Assembly: GCF_001874525.1 (NCBI RefSeq)
Contig: NZ_LKAQ01000005.1
Span: 214,061 to 278,060 of the forward strand
DNA from: Pseudodesulfovibrio hydrargyri
Lineage (GTDB): Bacteria > Desulfobacterota > Desulfovibrionia > Desulfovibrionales > Desulfovibrionaceae
Length of the DNA: 64,000 nt
Direction: 5' to 3'
How positions within the stretch are numbered: the first letter of the stretch is position 1; each line of letters starts with the position of its first letter. The position numbers were made by a program, and so were the translations under genes. The notes under the pieces were generated by a model. That model had not been told where the DNA came from. It made no database searches and was given only the letters and a program-made list of their open reading frames with translations. Positions 15,917 to 25,351 of the stretch are shown piece by piece.

Positions 15917-17092
15917 GTGAAACTGCTTCAGCGTCAGATCTTCCTCGAACTGCTCAAGCTCTTCGGCTTGACCGTGTCCTGCCTCCTGGGCCTCATCCTG
16001 GTGGGGCGGATGCTCCAGTTGCGCTCCCTGTTCCTGTCACAGAACATCGGCGTGCTGAACATCATGCAGCTGTTCTTCTTCCTGACTCCCTTTTTTCTGC
16101 TGCTGATCACACCCATCGCCACCATGCTCAGCGTCTTTCTGACCTTTCTGCGCATGAGCACGGACAATGAGCTGGTGGCGCTCAAGGCCAGCGGGGTCAG
16201 CCTGTACCGCATGCTCCCCGCGCCCGTGCTTTTTTGCAGCCTGTGCACGCTGTTTGCCTTCTTCATCTCCTTCTGGGGGCTGGCCTGGGGCATGGACATG
16301 TTCAAGACCAAGCTCTACTACTTCGCCAAGACCAACTCGAAGTTCGCCTTGCAACCGGGTGTGTTCAATAAGGAATTCCCGGGCATTACCTTCTATGCCC
16401 ACCAGGTGGACAACGAGAAGGGCGAGCTGAAGTTCGCCTTTGTCCGCGACGATTCCATCAAGGGAACCTCGGTGGTCGTGGTCGCGCCGGAGGCCGAGGT
16501 GGTCTCCAAGCCGCGCCAGGCCGAAATTCACGTGGTCTTTCACAACGGTCGCATCTTCCGCAAGAGCGGTGACGAATTGAACATCCTCAAGTTCGGCACG
16601 TATTCCATCAAGCTCGACCTGGGCAAGCTGTTGACCGGCTTCAACTTCGTGGAGCAGAAGGCCAAGGACATGCCGTTTTTTCGCCTCAATGACATCCGAA
16701 ACGACCACAGCTTGATGCCGCTAGAGAACGACCGGTTCTTCCGCAAGGTGGACACCGAGTTCTACAAGCGGTTGACCCTGCCGCTGGGCTGCTTCATCCT
16801 GGGCATGTTCGCCATCCCCATCGCCTCGGTTTTTCGGGGGCTGAAGCAGCAATACGGCCTGCTTTTGGCCATGGGCTTGTTCATGGTCTACTACGCCATG
16901 TTCTCCGTCGGCGTAAGCATGGGGGAATCGGGAACGATCCCGCCCCAGTACGGCATGTGGGCCTCTGATATCCTATTCGTATTCGTGGCCCTCTTCGGCA
17001 TGCGCTACGCCAATCTGGAGCGTACGCCCACAGTGGTCCACTGGCTCATGCACCTGCGTCTGCCCGGGCGCAGGGGGGAGGCCGGGGCATGA
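15917..17092 (+). CDS. lptF: LPS export permease LptF
   Basis: 391 residues with the YjgP/YjgQ layout: three N-terminal membrane helices (about 12-35, 50-75, 95-120), a periplasmic beta-jellyroll-like domain (about 130-265) and three C-terminal helices. With LptG and LptB it forms the ABC transporter that extracts lipopolysaccharide from the inner membrane. It starts with GTG at 15917 and overlaps lptG by 4 bases (ATGA). No strong ribosome site is visible before the GTG, so translation may depend on the small gene just upstream. Confidence 0.9.
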   Translation: MKLLQRQIFLELLKLFGLTVSCLLGLILVGRMLQLRSLFLSQNIGVLNIMQLFFFLTPFFLLLITPIATMLSVFLTFLRMSTDNELVALKASGVSLYRMLPAPVLFCSLCTLFAFFISFWGLAWGMDMFKTKLYYFAKTNSKFALQPGVFNKEFPGITFYAHQVDNEKGELKFAFVRDDSIKGTSVVVVAPEAEVVSKPRQAEIHVVFHNGRIFRKSGDELNILKFGTYSIKLDLGKLLTGFNFVEQKAKDMPFFRLNDIRNDHSLMPLENDRFFRKVDTEFYKRLTLPLGCFILGMFAIPIASVFRGLKQQYGLLLAMGLFMVYYAMFSVGVSMGESGTIPPQYGMWASDILFVFVALFGMRYANLERTPTVVHWLMHLRLPGRRGEAGA

Positions 17093-18222
17093 AGCTCATC
17101 GGCGTCCTTAACCGATACCTGATCCGGCAGAATCTCTATCTCATGGCCATTTGTCTGACCGTGGGCACCAGCCTGTACCTTTTGTCGGACATCTTCGACC
17201 GGCTGGACGATTTCATCCGGGCCGGGCTGGGCGCGCAGACCATCCTGTTCTATTTCATCGTCAAGATTCCGCTCATCGTCTCGCAGCTCATGCCCGCGGT
17301 CTTTCTCCTGGCCATGGTCATCCAGCTTGGGGTGCTCAGCCGGTCGCGAGAGATGCTCGCCCTGCGCGCCGGGGGCGTGGCCTTTACATGGTTCATCCGT
17401 TTTTTCGTCGCCTACGCCCTGGTCTGGAGCGTCGGGCAGCTGGTATTCTCCCAGTTTCTCGGGGTGTTCGGCGAGCAGGAGGCCAACCGCATCTGGAAGG
17501 AGGACGTCCGCAAGAAGCAGATGGACGAACTGACCATCCAGGATTTATGGTTCCGGGACGGGCCGTTCATCGTCCTGGCCAAGGAGGCCCAGCCGAGCAA
17601 GAGCAGGGCGAACGACATCACGGTCTACGAGTTCACCACGGACAACCAGGAGCTCATCCGCATCCTGAACGCCAAGAAGGCGCTCATCGACGACCACGGC
17701 TGGGGGCTTTTGGATGTGCACGAACTGGACACCCGGACGTTCATCACCGTGGACCGGCCGTCCCAGTTTCTGTCCGTACGGCAGAACCTGAGCGCCTACG
17801 CCGCCGTGGAGCTCAAGGGCGACACCGCGCAGCTGCCGCTGTTCGAATTGTCCAAAGCCATAAACAGACTTCAGGAGTCGGGCTCCAACGTGGAGATATT
17901 GCGGACCGTCTGGCACAGCAAGCTGTCCTACGCCTTCTCCATAGTGATCATGGCCCTGCTGGCCCTGGCGCTGGTGACTTTTTCGGAGAACGTCTACGCC
18001 AACATAGGCCTGTCGCTCATCCTCATATTCCTGCAATACGGGGTCCATGTGGTCGGGGCGACCGCAGGGGAGAAGGGCGTGTTGCCGCCGATCATGGCGG
18101 CCTGGCTCGGCAATGGGATCATGGGGGGGCTGGCCTGTCTGCGATTGGTCTGGGTGACCGTGCCGGCCTTCAAGGCCTCGGTCCTGACCGCGGTTCAGGG
18201 GCTGATTCCCCGGCGGGCGTGA
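17089..18222 (+). CDS. lptG: LPS export permease LptG
   Basis: 377 residues, the same six-helix architecture as LptF. It starts LIGVLNRYLIRQNLYL, followed by helices near 15-35, 50-75 and 95-120, a large periplasmic domain (about 130-275) and three C-terminal helices. Partner of LptF in the LPS transporter. Its start overlaps the lptF stop, indicating coupling. Its stop directly abuts the stop of the convergent engB gene; no terminator hairpin is evident between them. Confidence 0.88.
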   Translation: MKLIGVLNRYLIRQNLYLMAICLTVGTSLYLLSDIFDRLDDFIRAGLGAQTILFYFIVKIPLIVSQLMPAVFLLAMVIQLGVLSRSREMLALRAGGVAFTWFIRFFVAYALVWSVGQLVFSQFLGVFGEQEANRIWKEDVRKKQMDELTIQDLWFRDGPFIVLAKEAQPSKSRANDITVYEFTTDNQELIRILNAKKALIDDHGWGLLDVHELDTRTFITVDRPSQFLSVRQNLSAYAAVELKGDTAQLPLFELSKAINRLQESGSNVEILRTVWHSKLSYAFSIVIMALLALALVTFSENVYANIGLSLILIFLQYGVHVVGATAGEKGVLPPIMAAWLGNGIMGGLACLRLVWVTVPAFKASVLTAVQGLIPRRA

Positions 18223-18804
18223 TCACAGCCCGGCGTATTCACCGAGCCGGTTCCACAGTTTTTCCTCACCCTTGCCGGTCTTGCTGGAAAAAAGCACCGG
18301 GGCACGGTCCTGTTGCAGAATGTCCTGCCACTGTTTCTGTAGCTGGGCCAGTTCGCGCTGCTTGGGCTTGTCCGCCTTGGTCAGGATGGGGATGACCGGG
18401 ATGCCCAGGCCGCGCACGTAGGCGGTCAGCTCCAGGTCTATCTTCTGCGGGGAGAGCCGCGAATCCAGAAGGACGGCCACGGCCTTGAGGCCCTGGTTGT
18501 CCTTCATGTAGGCCTCGATGAGCTTGGCCCACTTGAGCCGCTCCTGCTTGGAGCACTTGGCGTAGCCGTAGCCGGGCAGGTCCACCAGGAAGTAGCCGTC
18601 CGGCTGGACCCGGTAGTAGTTCAGGCTGCGCGTCTTGCCGGGCTTGGAACTTATCTTGGCCAGGGCCTTGCGTCCTGCCAGCCGGTTGACCAGCGAGGAC
18701 TTGCCCACGTTGGACCGGCCCGCCAGGGCGATCTGGGGTTCGTCAAAGGCCTCAAGCTGCTTGATTTCGTATATTGTTTTGACTAACTCGATGGTTCGGT
18801 TCAT
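18223..18804 (-). CDS. engB: Ribosome biogenesis GTPase YsxC/EngB
   Basis: 193 residues. GTPase motifs: G1 GRSNVGKSS near 30, G3 DLPGYG near 73, G4 TKAD near 140 and G5 SSKTGKG near 175. The GRSNVGKSS form is characteristic of EngB/YihA/YsxC, which helps assemble the 50S subunit. I chose the ATG at 18804, which gives the usual 27-residue lead before G1; longer in-frame extensions run into the divergent aroQ region and look non-coding. The ribosome site is weak. Confidence 0.93.
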   Translation of the reverse strand: MNRTIELVKTIYEIKQLEAFDEPQIALAGRSNVGKSSLVNRLAGRKALAKISSKPGKTRSLNYYRVQPDGYFLVDLPGYGYAKCSKQERLKWAKLIEAYMKDNQGLKAVAVLLDSRLSPQKIDLELTAYVRGLGIPVIPILTKADKPKQRELAQLQKQWQDILQQDRAPVLFSSKTGKGEEKLWNRLGEYAGL

Positions 18805-18916
18805 AAAGAGGTACCGTTTCGGCAATTTGTTTTCGAACGCCCCCAATGTTCTTTTTTTCGCGGGGCGCGTCAAGGAGAGCGGGGAATACACCATCCCGCC
18901 GCACAAGGGAAGACGC

Positions 18917-19375
18917 ATGGACAAGCTCAAAATTCTGATCATGAACGGCCCCAATCTCGGCCACATCGGCACCCGCCAGCCCGAGATCTACGGATCGCGG
19001 ACCATGGGCGACATGCCCGAACTCCTTTCGCAGGTCATGGGCGCCAACGGGGAGGAGGTTGTGCTGGAGCATTTCCAGTCCAACTCCGAGGGCGCGCTCA
19101 TCGACCGGCTGGAACAGGCCCGCGAGCAGGGCGTGGATGGCGTGGTCTTCAACGCCGGGGCGTACACTCATACCTCGCTCGCCCTGGCCGACTGCCTGGC
19201 CTGGATCGGCATTCCCTGCGTCGAGGTGCACATCAGCAACATCTGGGCGCGCACGGATCAGCCCCTGCGCCAGCGGTCCCTCATGGGCGAGAGGTGCGTC
19301 GGCGTGATTGCCGGATTCGGGATTCTGGGTTATGCCCTCGGTGTCCAGGCGCTGTACCAGCGGCTTCGGGGCTGA
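18917..19375 (+). CDS. aroQ: Type II 3-dehydroquinate dehydratase
   Basis: 152 residues, the usual size of the small dodecameric enzyme. Active-site motifs: GTRQPEIYG (Arg20, Tyr25), FNAGAYTHTS and VEVHISNI (catalytic histidine). It converts 3-dehydroquinate to 3-dehydroshikimate in the shikimate pathway. The ATG at 18917 follows AAGGGAAG. It is divergent from engB and followed after 50 bases by efp, probably in the same transcript. Confidence 0.95.
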   Translation: MDKLKILIMNGPNLGHIGTRQPEIYGSRTMGDMPELLSQVMGANGEEVVLEHFQSNSEGALIDRLEQAREQGVDGVVFNAGAYTHTSLALADCLAWIGIPCVEVHISNIWARTDQPLRQRSLMGERCVGVIAGFGILGYALGVQALYQRLRG

Positions 19376-19425
19376 TTGCATAGAAAAATACCCGGGGAAT
19401 CCCGGAAACCATTTGGAGACAATAC

Positions 19426-19983
19426 ATGATTTCAACCAAGGATTTCAGGACCGGCCTGAAGATCGAGATTGACGGCAAGCCCTTTGAAATTATCGAGTTC
19501 CAGCACTTCAAGCCGGGCAAGGGCGGGGCCATGGTGCGCACCAAGCTGCGCCAGATGATGACCGGCCAGGTCCTGGACAAGACCTTCCGCTCAGGGGAAA
19601 AGGTCGAAAAGCCGGACATGTCCGTGACCGAGATGCAGTACATCTTTCGGGAAGGCGAGAATTTCGTGTTCATGGACCTTGAGACCTATGAGCAAATGCA
19701 CGTGCCCGGCGCTAACGTGGGCCCGCAGGGCGGCTTCATCAAGGAAGGCGACACCGTGAAGGTGCTTCTGTACAACGGCGAGCTCATCGGTGTGGACCTG
19801 CCCGCCAACGTCAGCCTGAAGGTGACCCAGACCGATCCCGGCATCCAGGGCGACCGCGTGTCCAACGCCACCAAGCCCGCCACCATGGAGACGGGCCTGA
19901 AGGTCAACGTCCCGCTGTTCATCAACGAAGGCGACGTTATCAAGGTGGACACCCGAAGCGGAGAGTACCTTGGTCGCGAATAA
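19426..19983 (+). CDS. efp: Elongation factor P
   Basis: 185 residues with the three beta-barrel domains of EF-P. The loop FKPGKGGA carries Lys32, the site that is beta-lysylated in many bacteria. The C-terminal signature [21 protein letters not shown] is intact. EF-P relieves ribosome stalling at polyproline stretches. GGAGAC precedes the ATG. A strong terminator follows, so transcription from aroQ-efp ends before ftsK. Confidence 0.97.
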   Translation: MISTKDFRTGLKIEIDGKPFEIIEFQHFKPGKGGAMVRTKLRQMMTGQVLDKTFRSGEKVEKPDMSVTEMQYIFREGENFVFMDLETYEQMHVPGANVGPQGGFIKEGDTVKVLLYNGELIGVDLPANVSLKVTQTDPGIQGDRVSNATKPATMETGLKVNVPLFINEGDVIKVDTRSGEYLGRE

Positions 19984-20015
19984 AGCGGACTTGCAACACC
20001 TTGTGTAAATTGCGT

Positions 20016-20053
20016 AAAAAGGTCGTGGGCGGGTTGCCGCCCAGGACCTTTTT
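20016..20053 (+). terminator. Rho-independent terminator after efp
   Basis: AAAAAGGTC...GGGCGG pairs with GCCGCCC...GACCTTTTT around a GTT loop, with flanking A and T runs. It sits just before the ftsK start. Confidence 0.85.
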
Positions 20054-20069
20054 CATCAAGTGAGGCTCA

Positions 20070-22322
20070 ATGGCGAGACGACGGAAAACCACGGTCAAGA
20101 CGGAGAAGGGAAAGGGACGCGGCAACGAGTTCATCGGGCTGTTCTTTCTCTTTCTCTCCGCTTTCCTTTTCTTAAGCATCCTTTCCTTCAGCCCCGGCGA
20201 CCCAAGCTTCAACCAGGCCGTCACCTCCGGGCGGAAGGTCCAGAACGTGGTTGGCTACGCGGGATCCTATTGCGCCGGCTTCCTGGTGGAGATGTTCGGC
20301 ATGGGGGCCGTGTTCTGGCCCCTGTATTTCCTCTATCTCGGCCTGATCCGGTTCGTGGCCCGGCTGAAGCTCTCGCCCCTGCGCTGGCTGGGCCTCGTCG
20401 GCCTGTTCGTGGCTTTCGAGGCCTGGACCATGCACCCGTGGTTCTTCACCGTGCCCGAGGACGCCTACGGTCTCATCGGTTCCGGGTTCTTCGGCCGGTC
20501 CATCATCACTAAATATACCATGCCGTACCTACGGCCCGTGGGCACGTTCCTGCTCTGGCTGTTCGTGACCATCATCTCCCTGCAGGCCGTGATCGGCTTC
20601 ACCTGGGACTCGGTCTGGGCGCTGCTGCTCCGTTGGTGGGGAATCCTCCGCCGGAAGACGGCCGTGCGGGCCGAAAAGTGGGCCGAGAAACGGGCCGAGC
20701 GCCGCGAGGCCAAGGAATTGGCCAGGGAGCAGGAGCCGGAATCTGTGGAAGAGGACATGGGCCTTCAGTTCGTGGACCTCGATGCCGGGGAGGAGGATCG
20801 TCCTGTCAAGGCACCCAAATCGGTCCAACCCGCCAAGCCCAAGTCCAAGCCCGACCCGGCCAAACCGGCGGCGGCCAAGGCGCCGGCGGGCCCGGGCGGC
20901 CTGCCCAGCCCGGAGCTGCTCACCGCGCCGCCCGCCCAGAAGACCTCCCAGACCCCGGCCGTGCTCCAGCCCCTGGCTGACCGGTTGAAGGAATGCCTGA
21001 ACGATTTCAACGTCCAGGGCGAGATGCAGCGGGTGGTCCCCGGCCCGGTGGTGACCATGTTCGAGTTCAAGCCCGCGCCCGGCATCAAGGTTTCCAAGAT
21101 CGAGGGGCTGACCGACGACATCGCCTTGGCCCTGCGCGCCGAGTCCGTGCGCATCGAGGCCCCCATCCCGGGCAAGGACAGCGTGGGCGTGGAGATTCCG
21201 AACATCGAGCGGGAGATGGTCTACCTGCGCGAAATCCTGGAATCCAAGGAATTCACCGGCTCCAAATCCCCGCTGACCCTGGCGCTGGGCAAGGACATCC
21301 AAGGGGCCACCAAGGTGGCCGACCTGGCGCGTATGCCCCATCTGCTGGTGGCGGGCGCCACCGGCGCGGGCAAGTCCGTGGGCATCAACGGGTTCCTTCT
21401 TTCCCTGCTGTACAAGGCCGGACCCGAGGATGTGAAGCTTCTTCTGGTGGACCCCAAACGCATCGAGTTGGCACCGTATGCGGACCTGCCGCATTTGGTC
21501 CACCCCGTGGTCACGGACATGAACATGGCAAAGAGCGCCCTGGAGTGGGCGGTCTTCGAGATGGACTGCCGTTACGAGAAGATGGCCCAGCTCGGCGTGC
21601 GCAATATAGAGGGATACAACAAGAAGCTCGAGGAGTTTGGCGACAACGTGCCCGAGGAATTCGAGCACATGACCCACATGCCGTACCTGGTCATCATCAT
21701 CGACGAACTCGCCGACCTGATGATGACTGCGGCCAAAGACGTGGAGCAGTGCATCGTGCGCCTGGCCCAGCTGGCCCGAGCCGCGGGCATCCACATGATC
21801 CTGGCCACCCAGCGGCCCAGCGTGGACGTGGTCACCGGCCTGATCAAGGCCAACTTCCCCACGCGCATCTCCTTTTTTGTGACTTCCAAGTTCGACTCCC
21901 GGACCATCCTTGATGCCGTGGGCGCGGAGCGGCTGCTGGGCAAGGGCGACATGCTCTTCAAGCCGAGCGGCGGCAAGCTCAAGCGGATGCACGGCGCGTA
22001 CGTGGACGAGACGGAAATTGCGCATGTGGTCGATTTCTGGAAGGACGCCGTGCCCCAGGAATTCGATCTCGATTTCAGCGACTGGAGCCCCAATGCGGGC
22101 AATGAAGCGGGTCCCGGCGGGGTCGGCAACTCGGGTGATCCCGTTTACGACGAAGCGGTACAGTTCGTGCTCTCCCAGGGCAAGGCGTCCATATCTCTGT
22201 TGCAGCGCAGGCTGCGCATCGGGTTCAACCGCGCGGCCCGGTTCATCGAGCAGATGGAAATGGACGGCATCCTCGGCCCTCAGGATGGAAGCAAGCCTCG
22301 CAAGGTCATCAAGCCGGAATAA
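20070..22322 (+). CDS. ftsK: DNA translocase FtsK
   Basis: 750 residues. The N-terminus has about four membrane helices (20-42, 65-92, 105-125, 155-178). An Ala/Pro/Lys-rich linker (about 195-295) leads to the motor: alpha domain, beta RecA-like domain with Walker A GATGAGKS near 430 and Walker B VIIIDELADLM near 545, and a C-terminal winged-helix gamma domain (about 685-745). FtsK pumps DNA at the septum and activates XerCD at dif; a xerD gene is in this window at 43991. GAGG precedes the ATG. It continues directly into lolA. Confidence 0.95.
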   Translation: MARRRKTTVKTEKGKGRGNEFIGLFFLFLSAFLFLSILSFSPGDPSFNQAVTSGRKVQNVVGYAGSYCAGFLVEMFGMGAVFWPLYFLYLGLIRFVARLKLSPLRWLGLVGLFVAFEAWTMHPWFFTVPEDAYGLIGSGFFGRSIITKYTMPYLRPVGTFLLWLFVTIISLQAVIGFTWDSVWALLLRWWGILRRKTAVRAEKWAEKRAERREAKELAREQEPESVEEDMGLQFVDLDAGEEDRPVKAPKSVQPAKPKSKPDPAKPAAAKAPAGPGGLPSPELLTAPPAQKTSQTPAVLQPLADRLKECLNDFNVQGEMQRVVPGPVVTMFEFKPAPGIKVSKIEGLTDDIALALRAESVRIEAPIPGKDSVGVEIPNIEREMVYLREILESKEFTGSKSPLTLALGKDIQGATKVADLARMPHLLVAGATGAGKSVGINGFLLSLLYKAGPEDVKLLLVDPKRIELAPYADLPHLVHPVVTDMNMAKSALEWAVFEMDCRYEKMAQLGVRNIEGYNKKLEEFGDNVPEEFEHMTHMPYLVIIIDELADLMMTAAKDVEQCIVRLAQLARAAGIHMILATQRPSVDVVTGLIKANFPTRISFFVTSKFDSRTILDAVGAERLLGKGDMLFKPSGGKLKRMHGAYVDETEIAHVVDFWKDAVPQEFDLDFSDWSPNAGNEAGPGGVGNSGDPVYDEAVQFVLSQGKASISLLQRRLRIGFNRAARFIEQMEMDGILGPQDGSKPRKVIKPE

Positions 22323-22336
22323 TTGGAGTAAGCAAT

Positions 22337-23029
22337 ATGTCTAGATTTTTCGCCGCCCTTTTCGCCATGGTATCCCTGCTCTTGGTCCCGGCCTTTACCG
22401 GAGCGGTCGAAGCGATTCCGCCCCAGGATTTGCCGGATTTGATTCAGAAGCGATACGAGACCCTTAAAACATTTCGGGCCGATTTCACCCAGGAGCTGAC
22501 CAATGTGGCCAGCGGCGAGGTGGAGAAGCGCGAGGGCAAGATCTGGTTCCGCCAGCCTTCCCAGGTACGCTGGGAAACCACGGCCCCGGAAAAGGAACTG
22601 CTCGTGGTCGGGCCCAAGTTCGCCTGGGACTACATCCCGGACGAGGAACTGGCCATCAAGTACGGGGTCACGGCGCTGCTCGATTCCAAGACCATCCTGC
22701 GCTTCCTCTCGGGCCAGGCCAACATCAAGGAGGACTTCGTGGTCCGGACCGAATGGCCGGGCGCGGATGAGGTCCGGTCCCGGTGGGGCAAAGACCTGAC
22801 CGTGCTGCAGCTGGTGCCCAAGGAGGCCGAGCCGGGCATGGTCCTGGCCTTTGTCGGCGTGGAACCGGCCACGGGGCTGCTCAGGCAGGTGATGATCGTG
22901 GATTTCTACGGCAACGGCAACGAGGTCAAGCTGTCCAATGTGGAGATAGACGTGGACCTGGCCAAGGACATGTTCTCCTTCACCCCGCCCGAGGGCACGC
23001 AGGTGGAGGACAACACCCAGGGGCTCTAG
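22337..23029 (+). CDS. lolA: Outer-membrane lipoprotein carrier protein LolA
   Basis: 230 residues with a signal peptide (about 1-26, ending near GAVEA). The mature part shows the LolA pattern: an early RYETLKTFRADFTQE, GKIWFRQPSQVRWET, then strands forming an open beta-barrel. LolA ferries lipoproteins across the periplasm from LolCDE to LolB. GGAG precedes the ATG, 14 bases after ftsK. The stop overlaps the convergent pseudouridine synthase stop by 4 bases. ftsK-lolA order is common in proteobacteria. Confidence 0.92.
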   Translation: MSRFFAALFAMVSLLLVPAFTGAVEAIPPQDLPDLIQKRYETLKTFRADFTQELTNVASGEVEKREGKIWFRQPSQVRWETTAPEKELLVVGPKFAWDYIPDEELAIKYGVTALLDSKTILRFLSGQANIKEDFVVRTEWPGADEVRSRWGKDLTVLQLVPKEAEPGMVLAFVGVEPATGLLRQVMIVDFYGNGNEVKLSNVEIDVDLAKDMFSFTPPEGTQVEDNTQGL

Positions 23030-23781
23030 AGGCCGACCTCTTTCTTCAGAGCCGCCGTTTCTTCGGCGGTCAGCTCGCGCCACGCGCCGGGCTTGAGGCT
23101 GCCGAGGGTCACCGGCCCCTGCTGCACGCGCCTTAGCCGCAGGATGGTCAGCCCGAACTCGTCGCACATTCGGCGAATCTGCCGGTTCACGCCCTGAATA
23201 AGCGTAATCTCAAGCTGTTGCGTTCCGGCAATGGGCTTCTTCAGGCGCACCTTGGCCGGGGCGAGCTTTTCGCCTTCCTTCAGGGTCATGCCATTGCGCA
23301 TGGCCTGCACCGCCTTTTGCGGTACCGAGCCCCGGATGGTCACGACATAGACTTTGGGAAGGTGGTATTTGGGGTGGGTCAGCCGGTAACAGAGGTCGCC
23401 ATCCGTGGTCAGCAGGAGCAGCCCCTCGGAAAAGAAGTCCAGCCTGCCCACCGGAAAGGGGCGCTTCCTGCGGATTTCGGGGGGCAGAAGGTCGATGACG
23501 GTCTGGCGGCCCTGGGGGTCGCTGGCCGTGGTCACGGTCTCCACCGGCTTGTGGAGCATGAGGGTCAGTTCGCCAGCGCTCGTCTTCAGGCCGATGGTTT
23601 TTCCGTCAACGGCCACCGCGTCGGTGGCCGGATCGACCTGGAGCCCGGGGGAGTCAACGGTCTTGCCGTTGACGGTCACCCGTCCGGCAAAGACCATGTC
23701 GTCGGCGCCGCGCCGGGACGCGACGCCGCACTGGGCGATGAATTTGTTCAGTCGTATGGTGTCGGAAGGGGCGTTGGGCAT
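23026..23781 (-). CDS. rRNA pseudouridine synthase (RluB/RsuA family)
   Basis: 251 residues. An N-terminal S4 RNA-binding domain (RLNKFIAQCGVASRR) is followed by the catalytic domain with Asp115 in GRLDFFSEGLLLLTTDGDL. Further family motifs are PKVYVV and GVNRQIRRMC. Enzymes of this family isomerise specific uridines of 23S or 16S rRNA; the exact position is not deducible. I chose the ATG at 23781, with GACGGGG upstream. It lies 10 bases after yedF, so the two are probably one transcript. Confidence 0.9.
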   Translation of the reverse strand: MPNAPSDTIRLNKFIAQCGVASRRGADDMVFAGRVTVNGKTVDSPGLQVDPATDAVAVDGKTIGLKTSAGELTLMLHKPVETVTTASDPQGRQTVIDLLPPEIRRKRPFPVGRLDFFSEGLLLLTTDGDLCYRLTHPKYHLPKVYVVTIRGSVPQKAVQAMRNGMTLKEGEKLAPAKVRLKKPIAGTQQLEITLIQGVNRQIRRMCDEFGLTILRLRRVQQGPVTLGSLKPGAWRELTAEETAALKKEVGL

Positions 23782-23791
23782 GCCCCGTCTT

Positions 23792-24406
23792 CTAGACCTG
23801 AATGGACTTGGTGGCAAGCTGGAAGCTGGTGACCACGTCGAGCATGTTGGTCACGTCGCCCACGGCCCGCTTGTCGGTCAGGCCGAAGAACTCCAGGCAG
23901 GTGCCGCAGACCAGGATGGACACGCCGCTCTGCTCGAGCTTCTGGAGTTCCTCCAGGCAGCGGCTGCCGGGCACGGCCAGCTTCACGCCGCCGTTGACCA
24001 GGATGATGCGCCACAGCTCGTCGCCCAGCTCCTTGAGGGTGACCATGAAATTGTACATCAGGTTGCCGCCCAGCGTATCGTCGCCCGAGCCGATGACGTC
24101 CGTGGGTACGAAGACCAGAATCTTGTCCTTGTCCACATTCTCGAGCTCGGCCTCGGTCATGACCGCGCATTCCTCGCATTCGGCCCCGTGTTCGCGCAGG
24201 CCGGTAACGATGAAATCCGGGCCGGACTTTTCCGCCTGTACGGCGTAGTCCTGCATGGTCAGGAAACGGGAGACGTTCTCCTTGGCCGGTTCGTTGTCGA
24301 CGATGACCACCAGTCGGGCCGGGCCGTCCTTTTCCACGGTCTCCTTGCAGCGGAGCACGGGCTGGGGGCAGGGGAGGCCTTTGCAATCGAGGGAAATGTC
24401 AGTCAT
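23792..24406 (-). CDS. yedF: Selenium metabolism protein YedF (TusA-DsrE fusion)
   Basis: 204 residues. An N-terminal TusA-like domain (1-75) has the CPQPV motif with Cys13. The C-terminal DsrE-like domain (about 95-204) contains SGDDTLGGNLMYNFM and SILVCGTCLEFFGL. This two-domain layout defines the YedF family, which co-occurs with selenium use in genomes and is thought to handle sulfur or selenium transfer, though its reaction is unproven. Its presence agrees with the selenoprotein at 12805-13464. GGAGTAGA precedes the ATG. Confidence 0.88.
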   Translation of the reverse strand: MTDISLDCKGLPCPQPVLRCKETVEKDGPARLVVIVDNEPAKENVSRFLTMQDYAVQAEKSGPDFIVTGLREHGAECEECAVMTEAELENVDKDKILVFVPTDVIGSGDDTLGGNLMYNFMVTLKELGDELWRIILVNGGVKLAVPGSRCLEELQKLEQSGVSILVCGTCLEFFGLTDKRAVGDVTNMLDVVTSFQLATKSIQV

Positions 24407-24571
24407 GTCTACTCCTTGATTTTGAAATGCTGCACAGAATGCGCCGCTTGGTCAAATCGATAAGATGCATCGAAATTCTGCTAACTATAGATTGGTTCAT
24501 TGTCTTTCACCACTTGCCCTCCGGGTCGCTAGCCGGTAGAGAAAGGAAAATCCGTAACAGAGCGTTCCTGT

Positions 24572-25219
24572 ATGAAAATACCGATTGATCCCGCCGCGTT
24601 CGCGCCCCTCATCGCCTGGCTGTTCAAGTTGTGGGTGCGGACCATCCGTTTCGAGCCGGAGGGTTGTACCGAATTCGCCGAGTTGAACAAGAAGGGCCAG
24701 CCCCTGGTGGTTGCCCTGTGGCATGGCGAAATCTTCCCGGTGACCGCCTTCGGCCATACCCTGACCACGCATCTGGTCACCTTTGTCAGCCAGTCCAAGG
24801 ACGGCGAGGTCATTGCCCGGATGCTGGAGCGGATCGGCCATACCACGGTGCGCGGGTCAAGCACCCGGGGCGGGGTGCGGGCCCTGCTCAAGGCCAAACG
24901 GATCATGGAACAGGAAAACCGCATGGCCGTGTTCACCATAGACGGGCCCAAGGGCCCCCGGCACAAGGCCAAAGACGGCGTCATCTTCCTGGCCCAGCGG
25001 GCCGGGGCCAAGATCGTTCCCATTCGCGCCTTTCCCGAACGTCGAAAGGTCTTCGAGAAATCCTGGGACCGGTTCGTCCTGCCCATGCCGTTCACCCGCT
25101 GTCCGGTCCGCATCGGCGAGCCCATGGCCGTGACCACTGAGAAACTGACCGAAGAGGTCATGGCCCGTGAAACCGCCCGCCTCGAAGCCCGCATGCACGA
25201 GTTGAAGCCGGAGCAATAG
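24572..25219 (+). CDS. DUF374 lysophospholipid-acyltransferase-like protein
   Basis: 215 residues. DUF374 features: ALWHGEIFPV, SQSKDGEVIARMLERIG, RGSSTRGGVRALL, FTIDGPKGPRHKAKDG and AGAKIVPIRA. The family is distantly related to PlsC-type acyltransferases; WHGEIF stands where the HX4D motif would be. It may act on lipid A or another envelope lipid, which is inference. The ribosome site is weak. The 165 bases upstream form the divergent promoter region with yedF. It stands alone, ending before the gcvT terminator. Confidence 0.85.
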   Translation: MKIPIDPAAFAPLIAWLFKLWVRTIRFEPEGCTEFAELNKKGQPLVVALWHGEIFPVTAFGHTLTTHLVTFVSQSKDGEVIARMLERIGHTTVRGSSTRGGVRALLKAKRIMEQENRMAVFTIDGPKGPRHKAKDGVIFLAQRAGAKIVPIRAFPERRKVFEKSWDRFVLPMPFTRCPVRIGEPMAVTTEKLTEEVMARETARLEARMHELKPEQ

Positions 25220-25290
25220 CCCCGGCCGCCGGACCCCCATCCTCTTTTCCTTCCTAAACTCTTTGTTGCCGCTTCGCGGGTGGCAAGCGC

Positions 25291-25323
25291 GAAAGAAAGC
25301 CCCCGGCTCGGGGAGGCGGGGGC
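25291..25323 (-). terminator. Rho-independent terminator of gcvT
   Basis: On the minus strand GCCCCCG (25317-25323) pairs with CGGGGGC (25299-25305) and is followed by TTTCTTTC. It lies about 30 bases after the gcvT stop. Confidence 0.8.
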
Positions 25324-25351
25324 TTGCATTTTGTCGTTTGGAAGAGGTCGC

